Source: Mariprofundaceae bacterium (GTDB taxonomy: Bacteria > Pseudomonadota > Zetaproteobacteria > Mariprofundales > Mariprofundaceae). Taken from it: DNA of 9,371 nucleotides. Below the pieces are notes generated by a model. It did no database searches. It saw only the letters and a program-made list of their open reading frames with translations, and was not told the origin of the DNA. Made by a program: the position numbers and the translations under genes. Shown piece by piece: positions 1 through 8,475 of the stretch (positions are counted from its first letter, which is position 1; each line of letters begins with the position of its first letter). The stretch is taken from contig JAUZQS010000170.1 of NCBI GenBank assembly GCA_030950875.1, forward strand, positions 1-9,371. The letters are read 5' to 3'.

Positions 1-79
1 ACAGACTCCTAACATCGCCAAAGTAGCATAAGTGAGGTTAAATAAGGTCAATGAAGAACAACTCTTTCAAAAATCTTCA

Positions 80-162
80 ACTGATACGCGCATTCATACT
101 TGGGCTATCTTAGTCCCAACGAATATGAAAGTATCCAGCAAACGCTGCCGCAAGCAGTATAA
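80..162 (+). pseudogene. 3' remnant of an IS3-family transposase (OrfB C-terminus)
   Basis: The frame 91-162 encodes HSYLGYLSPNEYE followed by about ten residues and a TAA. This is the typical C-terminal end of IS3-family DDE transposases, in which an 'R-x-H-S-x-L-G-Y-x-S-P-x-E/Q-Y/F-E' block closes the protein. Immediately upstream the frame is broken by a TGA at 82-84. The expected preceding residues (T-R-I-H) are instead readable in the frame beginning at 80, so a small frameshift or deletion lies near position 92-97. Nothing convincingly transposase-like is readable before position 80, in any frame, so only the tail survives and the DDE catalytic residues are not in view. It could also be the end of an element continuing to the left with a degenerate junction. 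The family call rests on one short motif block. Confidence 0.55.
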
Positions 163-214
163 CCCTTTTTGATGCCTACTAATTTACTGAACCACAACAG
201 GGATACTGTAAGCA

Positions 215-243
215 TTGATAAATAAACAGAGACTTCTTATCAG
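215..243 (+). promoter_or_regulatory. possible sigma-70 promoter for the glutamate dehydrogenase gene
   Basis: TTGATA (215-220) and TATCAG (238-243) are separated by 17 nt and match the -35 and -10 consensus at 5/6 and 4/6 positions. Transcription would start near 250, giving a leader of about 30 nt that contains the GGAGG Shine-Dalgarno at 270-274. An alternative -10 (TAGAAT, 245-250) has no good -35 partner. This is a by-eye match in AT-rich DNA and is weak evidence. Confidence 0.25.
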
Positions 244-281
244 CTAGAATTTATCGTTGCTTATATTATGGAGGATACTGA

Positions 282-3200
282 ATGCGCATATTGAGACGGC
301 AGTTACTTTCTTTATTAGAAGAAGCCAGAGTTCAACATGGCTTAGAGATTCCTCCTCAACGTTTACAAGCAGCGCTCATTCATCTCACCATGCGGTTGCT
401 GCCACACCCTGCATTTGAATTTGGAAAAAAACGCACCGCATTGATTGCCAAAACCCTAAGCCATGGTGCTATACATCGGCATTTAATCCTTATTCGTTGC
501 CCTGATCAGGCATTTTATCTTGATGCCATTAAGGGTTATTTATTACGCAAAAATATTCTGCCTATCGGTCAACAAACCATGGTCGCTGCGATGCAATGTG
601 ATGATCAAATCTGCGATATTCAATTGCGTCAACCCGACCATCATTCCGAACAAAACTTTATGTTTATCGCACTGCATCTATCAGCAACATTAACCCCTAA
701 TTGCAAACAATTGGCGCACGATATTCATGCAGTCTTACGCTCTGTTGAGCTCTCGGTTGCCGACTTTAAACCCATGACTCAAAGTATCGAAAACATCATT
801 CAACATATTAAGGGGGATGCTCCACAAGATGCTGAATTATTAGCATGGATGAATGAAGGTCGTTATTTGCTTTTCGGCATGCAATGCTTTGATGCTACGG
901 GTGGAAATAAACGCTTAGGACTGATGCGTGACCTACACACTTTAGCACAGGTGACGCCTGATCTACATCAGGATATTCAAGCCTTACCTACCCCCAAACA
1001 AGCAGGCTTAACATGGGTTCACCTTAAAAGTAGTCAACACCATTTGTACAGTGCTGTCCGTGTCGATATTGTGCGTATTTGCTGGGAAAATTCCGCCAAT
1101 AAACTGGAATATGCCATTATTCTTGGCCATTTCTCACGCAGTGCACGGCACGCCAATGCCAGTCAAGCACCCTTTTTAAAGCAGCAATGGCAAAAGCTTA
1201 GTAATATTAACTTACTCCAACATTCAGCCTTTTATCGCCGTGAAATACGCACCCTCTTTGATCGCATGCCTAAGAGCCTTCTAGCGTCAGTCGAACCAGA
1301 ATTATGGTTCTCACCGCTAAGGCAAGTCGTCGATTTAACCGTTCCAACACATATAGTAACCAGTTATTTATCACCACGGCACGGTAATATTAAATATTTA
1401 TTCATCGCCATGCATAGCCTACGTTATGGCCCGAATGTCATGTCCAATATTGATAAGCGCATCAAGGAACTCAAGCTTAGCATTCATAATCAGCATAGCT
1501 TTGGTGTTGGGCCTTACCGCATCATTATTACAGCAATCCAAAGTGATGCAGGCTACCCGACTGCCCATCAAATCAAAAAACACATCAACCCATGTATTAT
1601 TTTTTGGAAAGATCATGCCCGTCACACCATTTTAAGTCAGGCTGAACGACTGGATATCCCTCACGCATTGCATGAGTTAGAACAACTACCAGCTCTTTAT
1701 CAAGATCTGTTTCCAGCCCAACAGTTTCTTCGCCACTATCAAATACGTGAGCAAATAGCTCAACACCATCAAACAATGGTTCAAATTAGTTTATCCGTAG
1801 ATATTTTGAACATTCAGGTGCTCTCACGTCATGCCAAACCACTCGGTGAAATCATTGATATCATTCAGGCCTTTAATTTACTCGCTATGCAAGAATCTGC
1901 TGTGGAATTTGGCAGCAACGAGCAAGCCATTCACATCAGCTGTATTCGTTGTGAAGTTCCTACAGGACTACATCCTGAAGCGGTATCTCGCTTACAGCAT
2001 GCACTTGAGCAAGTCTTAAACCATCAAGCTGATCACGATCCCATCAATGCCCTACTGATTTCTGCAGGTCTGGATATTGAGCACATCGCCGTACTCATTA
2101 CCTTGCGCAATCATCTTATACAGCTCGTTCCCGAAGCGGCACCAACCCCATTGTCGCATATGCTAAAAACCCAACCCAAGGCTGCAGCAGCGGTGTATCA
2201 TATGTTTGAGGCTATTCATCGCCCAGCTATGCCCTTTAGCTACCAAGCACAGTCCAAAGTCAGTTTCGATAAGGCCATGAGTGACGTTGCCAACCTAACC
2301 GATGACCGATGGCTACGTGCCTTATCGGCATTGGTTGATGCCAGCTTACGTACCAATGCCTATGTCCGAGAAGTAGGTGAACCACTGGCCATTAAAATTA
2401 ACCCACAAAAGCTGGATTTTGCACCACGCCCACGCCCATACCGCGAAATATTTGTTCATGGCGTACATGTCGAAGGCGTACACCTGCGTGGCGGGCCTAT
2501 TTCCCGTGGTGGTATCAGGCACTCCGATCGTTATGCCGATTTCCGAACCGAAGTTTTGGAATTAATGAGCACACAAATTGTTAAAAATGGTCAGATTGTA
2601 CCTACAGGTGCTAAGGGCGGTTTTGTGGTGCGTGACCATGCAAACCTCCAAGACCCCGACTTCATTCTCAACCAATACAAACAATTTATTCGCAGCCTAT
2701 TAAACCTTACCGATAACCTTGTTCACCAAGAATGTATCCCACCTGATGGGATGTATATTGCCGATGATGACCATGATGACCCATATTTGGTTGTTGCTGC
2801 CGATAAGGGCACGGCGCGTTTTTCAGATGATGCCAATGACGAAGCACGTTTGGCCTGTTTCTGGCTTGATGATGCCTTTGCCAGTGGTGGAAAATTTGGT
2901 TATGACCATAAGGTATTTGGCATTACAGCCAAAGGTGCATGGACATGTGCGTTTCAACATCTTCAAGGTCTTGAAAAAGATGCTTATCAAGATGTTATAT
3001 CCACGATTGCCATTGGTGATATGGGCGGCGATGTATTTGGCAATGGCATGCTTATTAACCCAAATATTCACTTGCTTGGTGCATTCAATCATCGCCATAT
3101 ATTTCTTGATCCAAACCCCAGCAACAAAGCGGCTCTCGAACGCCAACGCTTATTTGATGCGGTGAAAGGCTGGGATGCTTATAATGAACAGCTTATCAGT

Positions 3201-4877
3201 GCTGGTGGCGGGGTGTTTGAGCGCGCTAGCAAATATATTGAATTATCGGTTGAAGTACGAGAAATCCTAGCCGTTGAGGCAACGCACTTATCAGGTGAAG
3301 CACTGATTAAAGCCATGTTAATGGCACCTGTTGCGTTGCTCTACAATGGCGGTATTGGCACATATGTTAAAGCCAGCAAAGAAAGTCACGCCGATGTCTG
3401 TGATCCTGCCAATAATGCCGTGCGTGTCGATGCAAAAGATTTGCGCTGCCAAGTCGTCTGTGAGGGTGGTAACCTTGGCTTCACACAACGTGCACGCATC
3501 GAATATGCTGCACAGGGCGGACTCATTAATACCGATGCCATCGATAATGCTGCAGGTGTCAACATGTCCGACCGCGAGGTTAATTTAAAGATTCTTTTCG
3601 CTGCTACTAAGGCTTCAAGCATTGATATCACGAAGCGCAATCACTTGCTAAAACGTATGGGCGAAGAAGTGGCTGAACAATGTTTAAATGATAATGATAT
3701 GCAAGCCAAGGCACTGACTGTCGCACAAAATGATGTGCGTGAGCATCCCCCTCGCTTATTGCGCTTGCGCGACACCTTACTTAACGAAGAGCGTTTGGAT
3801 CGGCGTATTGATCCTGGACTGCATGACATAGAAAGCTTAAGCCTGCGCCCACAAATTGCTGTATTACTAGGGCATGAAAAAAATCGTATCCATGAGCTTT
3901 TGGATCAAGAAAAATTTGATACTTGGAGCAATTTCTCCGATGCTATATTGGAAAACTATTTTCCATCTGCCATTCGTCAGAAGTTTCATAATGCTATTCA
4001 CCAACACCCACTCAGAGCAGATATCAGCCATACCCAAATAGCCAATCATATTATCAATCATATGGGGCTGATGAGCATCCATCATCTACAGTCATTGCTT
4101 GATGCACCCATATCACATATTTGCGAAGCATTGATGACTGCAGAAGCATTGATGGATATTCCAGAGCTTCAAAAAGCACTATCTAACGCTCAAATACCCG
4201 ATCATATCATGCAACAAGCTCAACATGATATTCAAGAATACATGCTTCATTTCGCAGAAGAATTACTGCGTTTATTTGATATGCAAAGCTGGGATCAAAC
4301 ATGGTTCAAACAGCAGCAACAAGGCATGCGGCGCTTTCGCAAATCACTGCCCGCTCAAGGTGTGGGAGGCAATGAAAATAGTCGCTTTTTATCCTTGCTA
4401 AAATCAGCGAGGCAAGTTGGCCTTGAACTGGACGATGCCACACACCTAGCATCACTGCCTGAACTAGCACAAATGGCCATTGCCACCTATTTGAGTAGCA
4501 ATCTTTCTCTACCGCTAAGCCGTTGCCTACATGCCATGCAATCAACATTGCATTTGCTTCCCTTTACAGCACTTGAAACACCCATGCGATCCTCTGAATG
4601 GGGCAGTGAAGATGCCCACCCACTACGTCGCGAGTGGCTCAATCGGCTGACTATACTAAAAGCCCGTGCCGCGAAGCAGTTGTTACAAAAAACAACGCAG
4701 AACTTTCTAAAAACAGGCGAAGCATGCTGGTCTCAACATAAAAACTGGGATAAAATTCAACAATTCAGCATGGAAAGTCTGCAGCAAGGTGAAGAAAACG
4801 GCTCATCCAACGAGCAGCGCCGCATGCGTCTCATGCTCGCCTTTACCCAACTTGAAGCGATCATTGAAGGTGTCTAA
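282..4877 (+). CDS. gdhB: NAD-specific glutamate dehydrogenase, large (GDH-180) class
   Basis: This cytoplasmic enzyme oxidatively deaminates L-glutamate to 2-oxoglutarate and ammonia with NAD+, linking amino-acid breakdown to the TCA cycle. At 1531 residues it belongs to the 180-kDa class, usually about 1600 aa, so it is slightly short. The first ~700 residues are poorly conserved; in this class they carry ACT-like regulatory domains. The catalytic core is clear: GGPISRGGIRHSDR at 737-750, then DFRTEVLELM, then the PTGAKGGF block with the likely catalytic Lys778. IGDMGGDVFGNGM follows at 911-923 and GGNLGFTQRARIEYA at 1062-1076, just before a D-N-x-A-G-V-N-M-S-D motif. The last ~400 residues are the helical C-terminal domain. 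The ATG at 282 has GGAGG at 270-274, 7 nt upstream. The family is often allosterically controlled by other amino acids, but the sequence does not show which. The symbol follows Pseudomonas usage (gdhZ elsewhere). Confidence 0.95.
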   Translation: MRILRRQLLSLLEEARVQHGLEIPPQRLQAALIHLTMRLLPHPAFEFGKKRTALIAKTLSHGAIHRHLILIRCPDQAFYLDAIKGYLLRKNILPIGQQTMVAAMQCDDQICDIQLRQPDHHSEQNFMFIALHLSATLTPNCKQLAHDIHAVLRSVELSVADFKPMTQSIENIIQHIKGDAPQDAELLAWMNEGRYLLFGMQCFDATGGNKRLGLMRDLHTLAQVTPDLHQDIQALPTPKQAGLTWVHLKSSQHHLYSAVRVDIVRICWENSANKLEYAIILGHFSRSARHANASQAPFLKQQWQKLSNINLLQHSAFYRREIRTLFDRMPKSLLASVEPELWFSPLRQVVDLTVPTHIVTSYLSPRHGNIKYLFIAMHSLRYGPNVMSNIDKRIKELKLSIHNQHSFGVGPYRIIITAIQSDAGYPTAHQIKKHINPCIIFWKDHARHTILSQAERLDIPHALHELEQLPALYQDLFPAQQFLRHYQIREQIAQHHQTMVQISLSVDILNIQVLSRHAKPLGEIIDIIQAFNLLAMQESAVEFGSNEQAIHISCIRCEVPTGLHPEAVSRLQHALEQVLNHQADHDPINALLISAGLDIEHIAVLITLRNHLIQLVPEAAPTPLSHMLKTQPKAAAAVYHMFEAIHRPAMPFSYQAQSKVSFDKAMSDVANLTDDRWLRALSALVDASLRTNAYVREVGEPLAIKINPQKLDFAPRPRPYREIFVHGVHVEGVHLRGGPISRGGIRHSDRYADFRTEVLELMSTQIVKNGQIVPTGAKGGFVVRDHANLQDPDFILNQYKQFIRSLLNLTDNLVHQECIPPDGMYIADDDHDDPYLVVAADKGTARFSDDANDEARLACFWLDDAFASGGKFGYDHKVFGITAKGAWTCAFQHLQGLEKDAYQDVISTIAIGDMGGDVFGNGMLINPNIHLLGAFNHRHIFLDPNPSNKAALERQRLFDAVKGWDAYNEQLISAGGGVFERASKYIELSVEVREILAVEATHLSGEALIKAMLMAPVALLYNGGIGTYVKASKESHADVCDPANNAVRVDAKDLRCQVVCEGGNLGFTQRARIEYAAQGGLINTDAIDNAAGVNMSDREVNLKILFAATKASSIDITKRNHLLKRMGEEVAEQCLNDNDMQAKALTVAQNDVREHPPRLLRLRDTLLNEERLDRRIDPGLHDIESLSLRPQIAVLLGHEKNRIHELLDQEKFDTWSNFSDAILENYFPSAIRQKFHNAIHQHPLRADISHTQIANHIINHMGLMSIHHLQSLLDAPISHICEALMTAEALMDIPELQKALSNAQIPDHIMQQAQHDIQEYMLHFAEELLRLFDMQSWDQTWFKQQQQGMRRFRKSLPAQGVGGNENSRFLSLLKSARQVGLELDDATHLASLPELAQMAIATYLSSNLSLPLSRCLHAMQSTLHLLPFTALETPMRSSEWGSEDAHPLRREWLNRLTILKARAAKQLLQKTTQNFLKTGEACWSQHKNWDKIQQFSMESLQQGEENGSSNEQRRMRLMLAFTQLEAIIEGV

Positions 4878-4935
4878 AGCCATGCTTGCGCAATCCACTT
4901 TTGACCATCCTAGCAAAGTGGGTGAGACTACCTCC

Positions 4936-6027
4936 ATGCGCCCCGCCATTGCCCATATTCACCTGCAAAATCTTTTGCATAACTACCAGCTTTTACGCCA
5001 GCGGGCTGAACATGCCCAAATCATGGCTGTGGTGAAAGCCGATGCCTATGGTCATGGTCTAAAATGCATTTCACAAATACTGCAACAAGCAGGCTGCGAC
5101 TATTTTGCAGTCACCGATGCCGCCGAAGGGGCTCAATTGCGTCGCTACCTTGGTGAAAAAGCTCATATTATCCTGCTTTCAGGTTTGTTTGAAAGTATTG
5201 AGGCATCCGTATGCGAAACACATCGCCTCACCCCAGTAGTTACCGATGAAAAACACATTCGATGGTTACACAACCAAGGCTTCACAGGAAAAGTATGGTT
5301 AAAAGTTGATACTGGCATGCAACGTTTGGGAGCCGAGAACCCTGAAGAAATCATTCAATCATGCCATCAACATCACATTGCATTGGCTGGCATCATGTCT
5401 CACCTTGCCTGTGCTGATACACCTGAACATCCATTAAATAGCCTACAAGCCGATGCTTTCTACCAGTTACATCAAGACATCGCGCCTCACTTACCCGCAT
5501 CACTGCTAAACAGTGCTGGGCTCATTGCTCTACCCCAACATAAGCACGATATGATTCGCCCAGGCATTGCCCTTTATGGCGCAGAACCTATCCCCCATGA
5601 GCCCATGGGATTAAAGCCTGTCATGCAGTTATCAGGACAAGTGATGCAAATTCGTCATGTCGAACAAGGCAGCACCTTATCCTACGGAGCCAGTTACACC
5701 GCTAAAAAAGATATGACCATTGCATTAATATCTTTGGGTTATGGCGATGGCCTACCACGCGCCCTTTCCAATCAAGGTTATGCAGAATTTCAAGGCCAAC
5801 ACCTGCCCATCGTCGGACGCATTTGCATGGATTACTGCTTGCTCGACGTTACAAACAAGACTGTCAATATCGATGATGCTGTTACCTTTTGGGGAGAAAC
5901 ACTTTCTCCAAACACTGTTGCAAATTTACTGGATACCATTCCTTATACGTTAATGACTGGCATCAACCAACGCGTGCACCGTATCCCCATCTATCCCAAA
6001 ACACGGGCTGATGGAGCATCGGGGTGA
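4936..6027 (+). CDS. alr: alanine racemase
   Basis: A PLP-dependent fold-type III enzyme that interconverts L- and D-alanine in the cytoplasm, supplying D-alanine for the peptidoglycan stem peptide. With the ATG at 4936 the protein is 363 aa and starts MRPAIAHIHLQNLLHNY, aligned with the usual family start. The PLP lysine in VVKADAYGHG is then residue 34, its usual position. The second catalytic residue is Tyr250 in LSYGASYTA. Other conserved blocks are KVDTGMQRLG, SAGLIALP, MIRPGIALYGA, GYGDGLPR and VGRICMDY. The open frame extends further: an ATG at 4882, 4 nt after the dehydrogenase stop, would add 18 unconserved residues, and one at 4789 would overlap the upstream gene by 89 nt. GGTGAG at 4921-4926, 9 nt before 4936, supports the shorter form. 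Whether this is the biosynthetic (alr) or catabolic (dadX) paralogue cannot be decided; no dadA is adjacent. The stop overlaps mlaE. Confidence 0.93.
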   Translation: MRPAIAHIHLQNLLHNYQLLRQRAEHAQIMAVVKADAYGHGLKCISQILQQAGCDYFAVTDAAEGAQLRRYLGEKAHIILLSGLFESIEASVCETHRLTPVVTDEKHIRWLHNQGFTGKVWLKVDTGMQRLGAENPEEIIQSCHQHHIALAGIMSHLACADTPEHPLNSLQADAFYQLHQDIAPHLPASLLNSAGLIALPQHKHDMIRPGIALYGAEPIPHEPMGLKPVMQLSGQVMQIRHVEQGSTLSYGASYTAKKDMTIALISLGYGDGLPRALSNQGYAEFQGQHLPIVGRICMDYCLLDVTNKTVNIDDAVTFWGETLSPNTVANLLDTIPYTLMTGINQRVHRIPIYPKTRADGASG

Positions 6028-6797
6028 TCTCATGGCTTGAAGCCATTGGCATGCGTGTTGAGCGTGTGTGCTTACAAACAGGGATTTATCCCATGCTACT
6101 GCTTCAAGTCATTCAACGCTTATACCGCCCACCATGGTTCTTTTCGCACATTCTCAGCCAATGTGAAAAAGTGGGTGTGCAGTCACTACCCGTCGTTTTA
6201 CTCACCGCCGTATTCACGGGTATGGTGCTGGCCTTACAATCGTGGGTCGGCTTTCATCGTTTCGGTGCAGAAAGTATGGTATCTACCGTGGTTTCTTTAT
6301 CGATGGTTCGTGAGTTAGGCCCTGTACTGGTTGGTTTGATGGTTGCAGGACGTGTCGGCGCATCCTTTGCAGCAGAGCTTGGAACCATGCGTGTATCCGA
6401 ACAAATTGATGCCTTATGGACGCTCTCCACTGACCCATTACGCTACCTTGTCATACCACGCATCATCGCGGTTACACTGATGATGCCGCTGTTGGTTATT
6501 CTTGCCGATGCCATTGGTATTTTTGGTGGTTATTTGGTCAGCACGATTGTTTTAGATCAAAACCCTCAAGTATATATCGAACGTGCGACGCTCTTTTTGG
6601 AGTTACAAGATCTCTATTCTGGTTTACTCAAAGCCTTGGTGTTTGGCGGCATTATCGGACTGGTTGGTTGCACGGAAGGCTACTACTGCAAAGGCGGCGC
6701 ACAAGGTGTTGGTCAAGCCACTACCCGTGCTGTCGTACTTAGTGCCATGAGCATTCTAATCTCAGATTACTTCCTCACCATATGGATTTTCCAATGA
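6024..6797 (+). CDS. mlaE: MlaE-family phospholipid ABC transporter permease
   Basis: Inner-membrane permease subunit of an MCE/Mla-type lipid transporter (257 aa, close to the ~260 aa of E. coli MlaE). An amphipathic N-terminal stretch precedes hydrophobic segments at about 55-72, 86-108, 145-175 and 201-215, with a last one at 236-256. The family signature is intact: RELGPVLVGLMVAGRVGASF at 96-115, followed by ELGTMRVSEQIDAL at 118-131, the cytoplasmic coupling region that contacts the ATPase. YYCKGGAQGVGQATTRAVV at 220-238 is the conserved C-terminal block. There is no fused STAS domain. The start is GTG (6024-6026), overlapping the alr stop in a GTGA arrangement. GGAG at 6013-6016, 7 nt upstream, supports it and implies translational coupling. 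Confidence 0.93.
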   Translation: MISWLEAIGMRVERVCLQTGIYPMLLLQVIQRLYRPPWFFSHILSQCEKVGVQSLPVVLLTAVFTGMVLALQSWVGFHRFGAESMVSTVVSLSMVRELGPVLVGLMVAGRVGASFAAELGTMRVSEQIDALWTLSTDPLRYLVIPRIIAVTLMMPLLVILADAIGIFGGYLVSTIVLDQNPQVYIERATLFLELQDLYSGLLKALVFGGIIGLVGCTEGYYCKGGAQGVGQATTRAVVLSAMSILISDYFLTIWIFQ

Positions 6798-6807
6798 GCG
6801 GCTTCTC

Positions 6808-7587
6808 ATGAGTGATGCGCAAATTCAAGTCTGTCATTTAAACAAACAGTTTGATGGCAAAGTCATCCTAAATGATGTGAATTTAAAGGTCATGCCTGGA
6901 GAATCTCATATTGTGATTGGCCTATCTGGCTCAGGGAAAAGTGTCTTGCTCAAATGTATCCTTGGTTTATTACAAGCTGACTCAGGCCAGGTTTTGGTAG
7001 ATGGTGAAGATTGGAATTGTTTAAATCAGACTGAACAGCTCAAACGCATGCGTTGTATCGGCATGGTGTTTCAAGGTGCAGCCCTGTTTGATTCATTACC
7101 TGTTTGGGAAAATGTTTCTTTTGTATTACGGCAGCAAGGCATGCAGAAAAAAGAAGCCCGTGAACGCGCCGAAGAAGTCTTAGAAAAAGTCGGATTATCC
7201 AATATCTGTGATAAAATGCCTGCCGAGCTTTCTGGAGGCATGGCGAAACGTGTCGGTTTGGCACGCGCCATCTGTCATCGTCCCAAGATTATTTTTTACG
7301 ATGAACCTTTATCAGGGCTCGACCCTGTTATGTCCGATGTGATTACCCATCTCATGCGACAGTTACATGAAGAAATGCAGGTTACATCATTAACCATTGC
7401 CCATAACATGAAATTGGTTCGTGATTTTGGCGACCAAGTAAGTATGCTGTATCAAGGTCGTATTCACCTGCAAACCCCTGCATCTGAGCTAGACTTACAG
7501 GATGACCCCATTTTCCGTCAATTTATCGAAGGTCGAGCCAATGGCCCTCTGGACATCAATAATCAACACAGGCAAGGGAGCCTATAA
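6808..7587 (+). CDS. mlaF: MlaF-family phospholipid ABC transporter ATP-binding protein
   Basis: Cytoplasmic ATPase that drives the MlaE permease (259 aa, near the usual ~270). All nucleotide-binding motifs are present: Walker A GLSGSGKS (38-45, Lys44), Q-loop GMVFQGAALFDSL (85-97, Gln89), ABC signature LSGGM (141-145), Walker B IIFYDEP (161-167, Asp165 and Glu166), D-loop SGLD (169-172) and switch His199 in TIAHN. FQGAALFDSLPVWENV and LSGGMAKRVGLARA are specific to the MlaF/Mkl subfamily rather than to importers in general. The ~25 residues after position 235 form a short tail; in E. coli the MlaF tail helps bind MlaB, but no mlaB is seen here. The ATG at 6808 is 10 nt after the mlaE stop, with only a weak Shine-Dalgarno. 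The stop abuts mlaD. Confidence 0.94.
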   Translation: MSDAQIQVCHLNKQFDGKVILNDVNLKVMPGESHIVIGLSGSGKSVLLKCILGLLQADSGQVLVDGEDWNCLNQTEQLKRMRCIGMVFQGAALFDSLPVWENVSFVLRQQGMQKKEARERAEEVLEKVGLSNICDKMPAELSGGMAKRVGLARAICHRPKIIFYDEPLSGLDPVMSDVITHLMRQLHEEMQVTSLTIAHNMKLVRDFGDQVSMLYQGRIHLQTPASELDLQDDPIFRQFIEGRANGPLDINNQHRQGSL

Positions 7588-8475
7588 ATGAATGCACAAG
7601 CAAGACTCGGAGCCTTTGTCCTTATTTCCCTGATTATTCTAGGCTTACTTAGCAGTCGCATTGGTCGTTTTCAATGGTTCGAACAGCAAGGCAGCATGAT
7701 TGAGACTCTCTTACAAGATGCTGCAGGTATTGCAGTGCAATCACCCGTGCTGATGGCGGGTGTAAAAGTTGGGGTCGTCCATGCTATTGATTTGGAAGAT
7801 CACCAAGCATTGGTACATATGCTTATTTTACCAGCCATTAAACTTCCCGCTTCAACCCAAGCCCATATCGCAGGTGGCGGCTTGGTTGGCGAAAAATATA
7901 TTGCCCTTAGTGCCACAGCTGGTGATAAACAGCCGCTGAAAAACAAACGTATCCCATCCGAGCAACAAGCGGGCTTGGAAAGCATTTTAAATGGCGCATC
8001 CTCAGTCACCGATGAGCTACAAAAAATCATTAAAAAAGCCACCCATATTACCGATATTGTCAGTGCCATGCTGGATGAAAACAGACAAGATATTCGCAAC
8101 ACTGCTCAGGGTTTTGGTGATACAGGCAAAGAGCTTTCAGGTTTATTGAAAAAACATCGCCATGATCTTGATCATCTACTTAAAACCTTGCCTGATGCAG
8201 CCCAAGCTGGGGAGAGTTTCTTCACCGAAAGTACGCTGTCCATGAAAGATTTTCATGAACTGATTATTGATAACCGTGAGAACCTTTATCGCAGCCTATT
8301 TGAGCTACGCAAAACATCTGAAAATCTTGAAGCCTTTTCCGATGATATCCGTCGCAATCCTTGGAAACTTATGAGTGAGAAACCTGAAATCAAAGCCTCA
8401 CGTCACGCCCAACAAGACAAAATGGAAGAAATGCTACTCACAACAGGGCAAGGAGTAAGATCTGCGCACCCTTAG
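7588..8475 (+). CDS. mlaD: MlaD-family MCE-domain protein (membrane-anchored lipid-binding subunit)
   Basis: Substrate-binding/tunnel subunit of the Mla-type transporter, anchored in the inner membrane and projecting into the periplasm. Residues 7-23 (LGAFVLISLIILGLLSS) form one transmembrane anchor. Residues about 36-110 are a single MCE domain, with AGIAVQSPVLMAGVKVGVV and the typical end IAGGGLVGEKYIALSA. In known MlaD these domains form a hexameric ring with a central hydrophobic pore. The remaining ~185 residues are polar and helical (for example ELSGLLKKHRHDLDHLLK). This makes the protein 295 aa, well over the ~183 aa of E. coli MlaD and nearer to the longer MCE proteins of other proteobacterial loci. 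The start is ATG at 7588, one base after the mlaF stop, with AGGGAG at 7575-7580. The 3' end overlaps the likely start of the TPR gene by 14 nt. Confidence 0.9.
   Translation: MNAQARLGAFVLISLIILGLLSSRIGRFQWFEQQGSMIETLLQDAAGIAVQSPVLMAGVKVGVVHAIDLEDHQALVHMLILPAIKLPASTQAHIAGGGLVGEKYIALSATAGDKQPLKNKRIPSEQQAGLESILNGASSVTDELQKIIKKATHITDIVSAMLDENRQDIRNTAQGFGDTGKELSGLLKKHRHDLDHLLKTLPDAAQAGESFFTESTLSMKDFHELIIDNRENLYRSLFELRKTSENLEAFSDDIRRNPWKLMSEKPEIKASRHAQQDKMEEMLLTTGQGVRSAHP
8450..8455 (+). promoter_or_regulatory. Shine-Dalgarno (AAGGAG) that points to a CTG start
   Basis: AAGGAG lies inside the end of mlaD, 6 nt before CTG at 8462. It is a near-perfect ribosome-binding site at ideal spacing. The first ATG of the same frame (8498) has only AT-rich sequence upstream and no comparable site. 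It therefore decides the start of the TPR gene. Confidence 0.6.

Noticed and set aside
51..113. A 20-codon frame (ATG 51) that looks like a short signal peptide.
   Set aside because: It ends after 20 codons and lies in the decayed IS region. Hydrophobic short frames arise easily by chance in AT-rich DNA.
32..172. A 46-codon + strand frame starting at GTG 32.
   Set aside because: It has no ribosome-binding site or recognisable domain, and it overlaps the transposase tail in another frame. Part of it is probably the frameshifted continuation of that tail.
2719..3165. A 148-codon frame inside the glutamate dehydrogenase gene, with a 107-codon antisense frame over much of it.
   Set aside because: Both are shadows of a strongly conserved coding region in another frame; their translations look like random low-quality sequence.
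4789..4935. N-terminal extension of alanine racemase from ATG 4789 or 4882.
   Set aside because: The added residues do not resemble the family. The extension from 4789 overlaps the dehydrogenase gene by 89 nt, and starting at 4936 places the PLP lysine at position 34, as in known enzymes.
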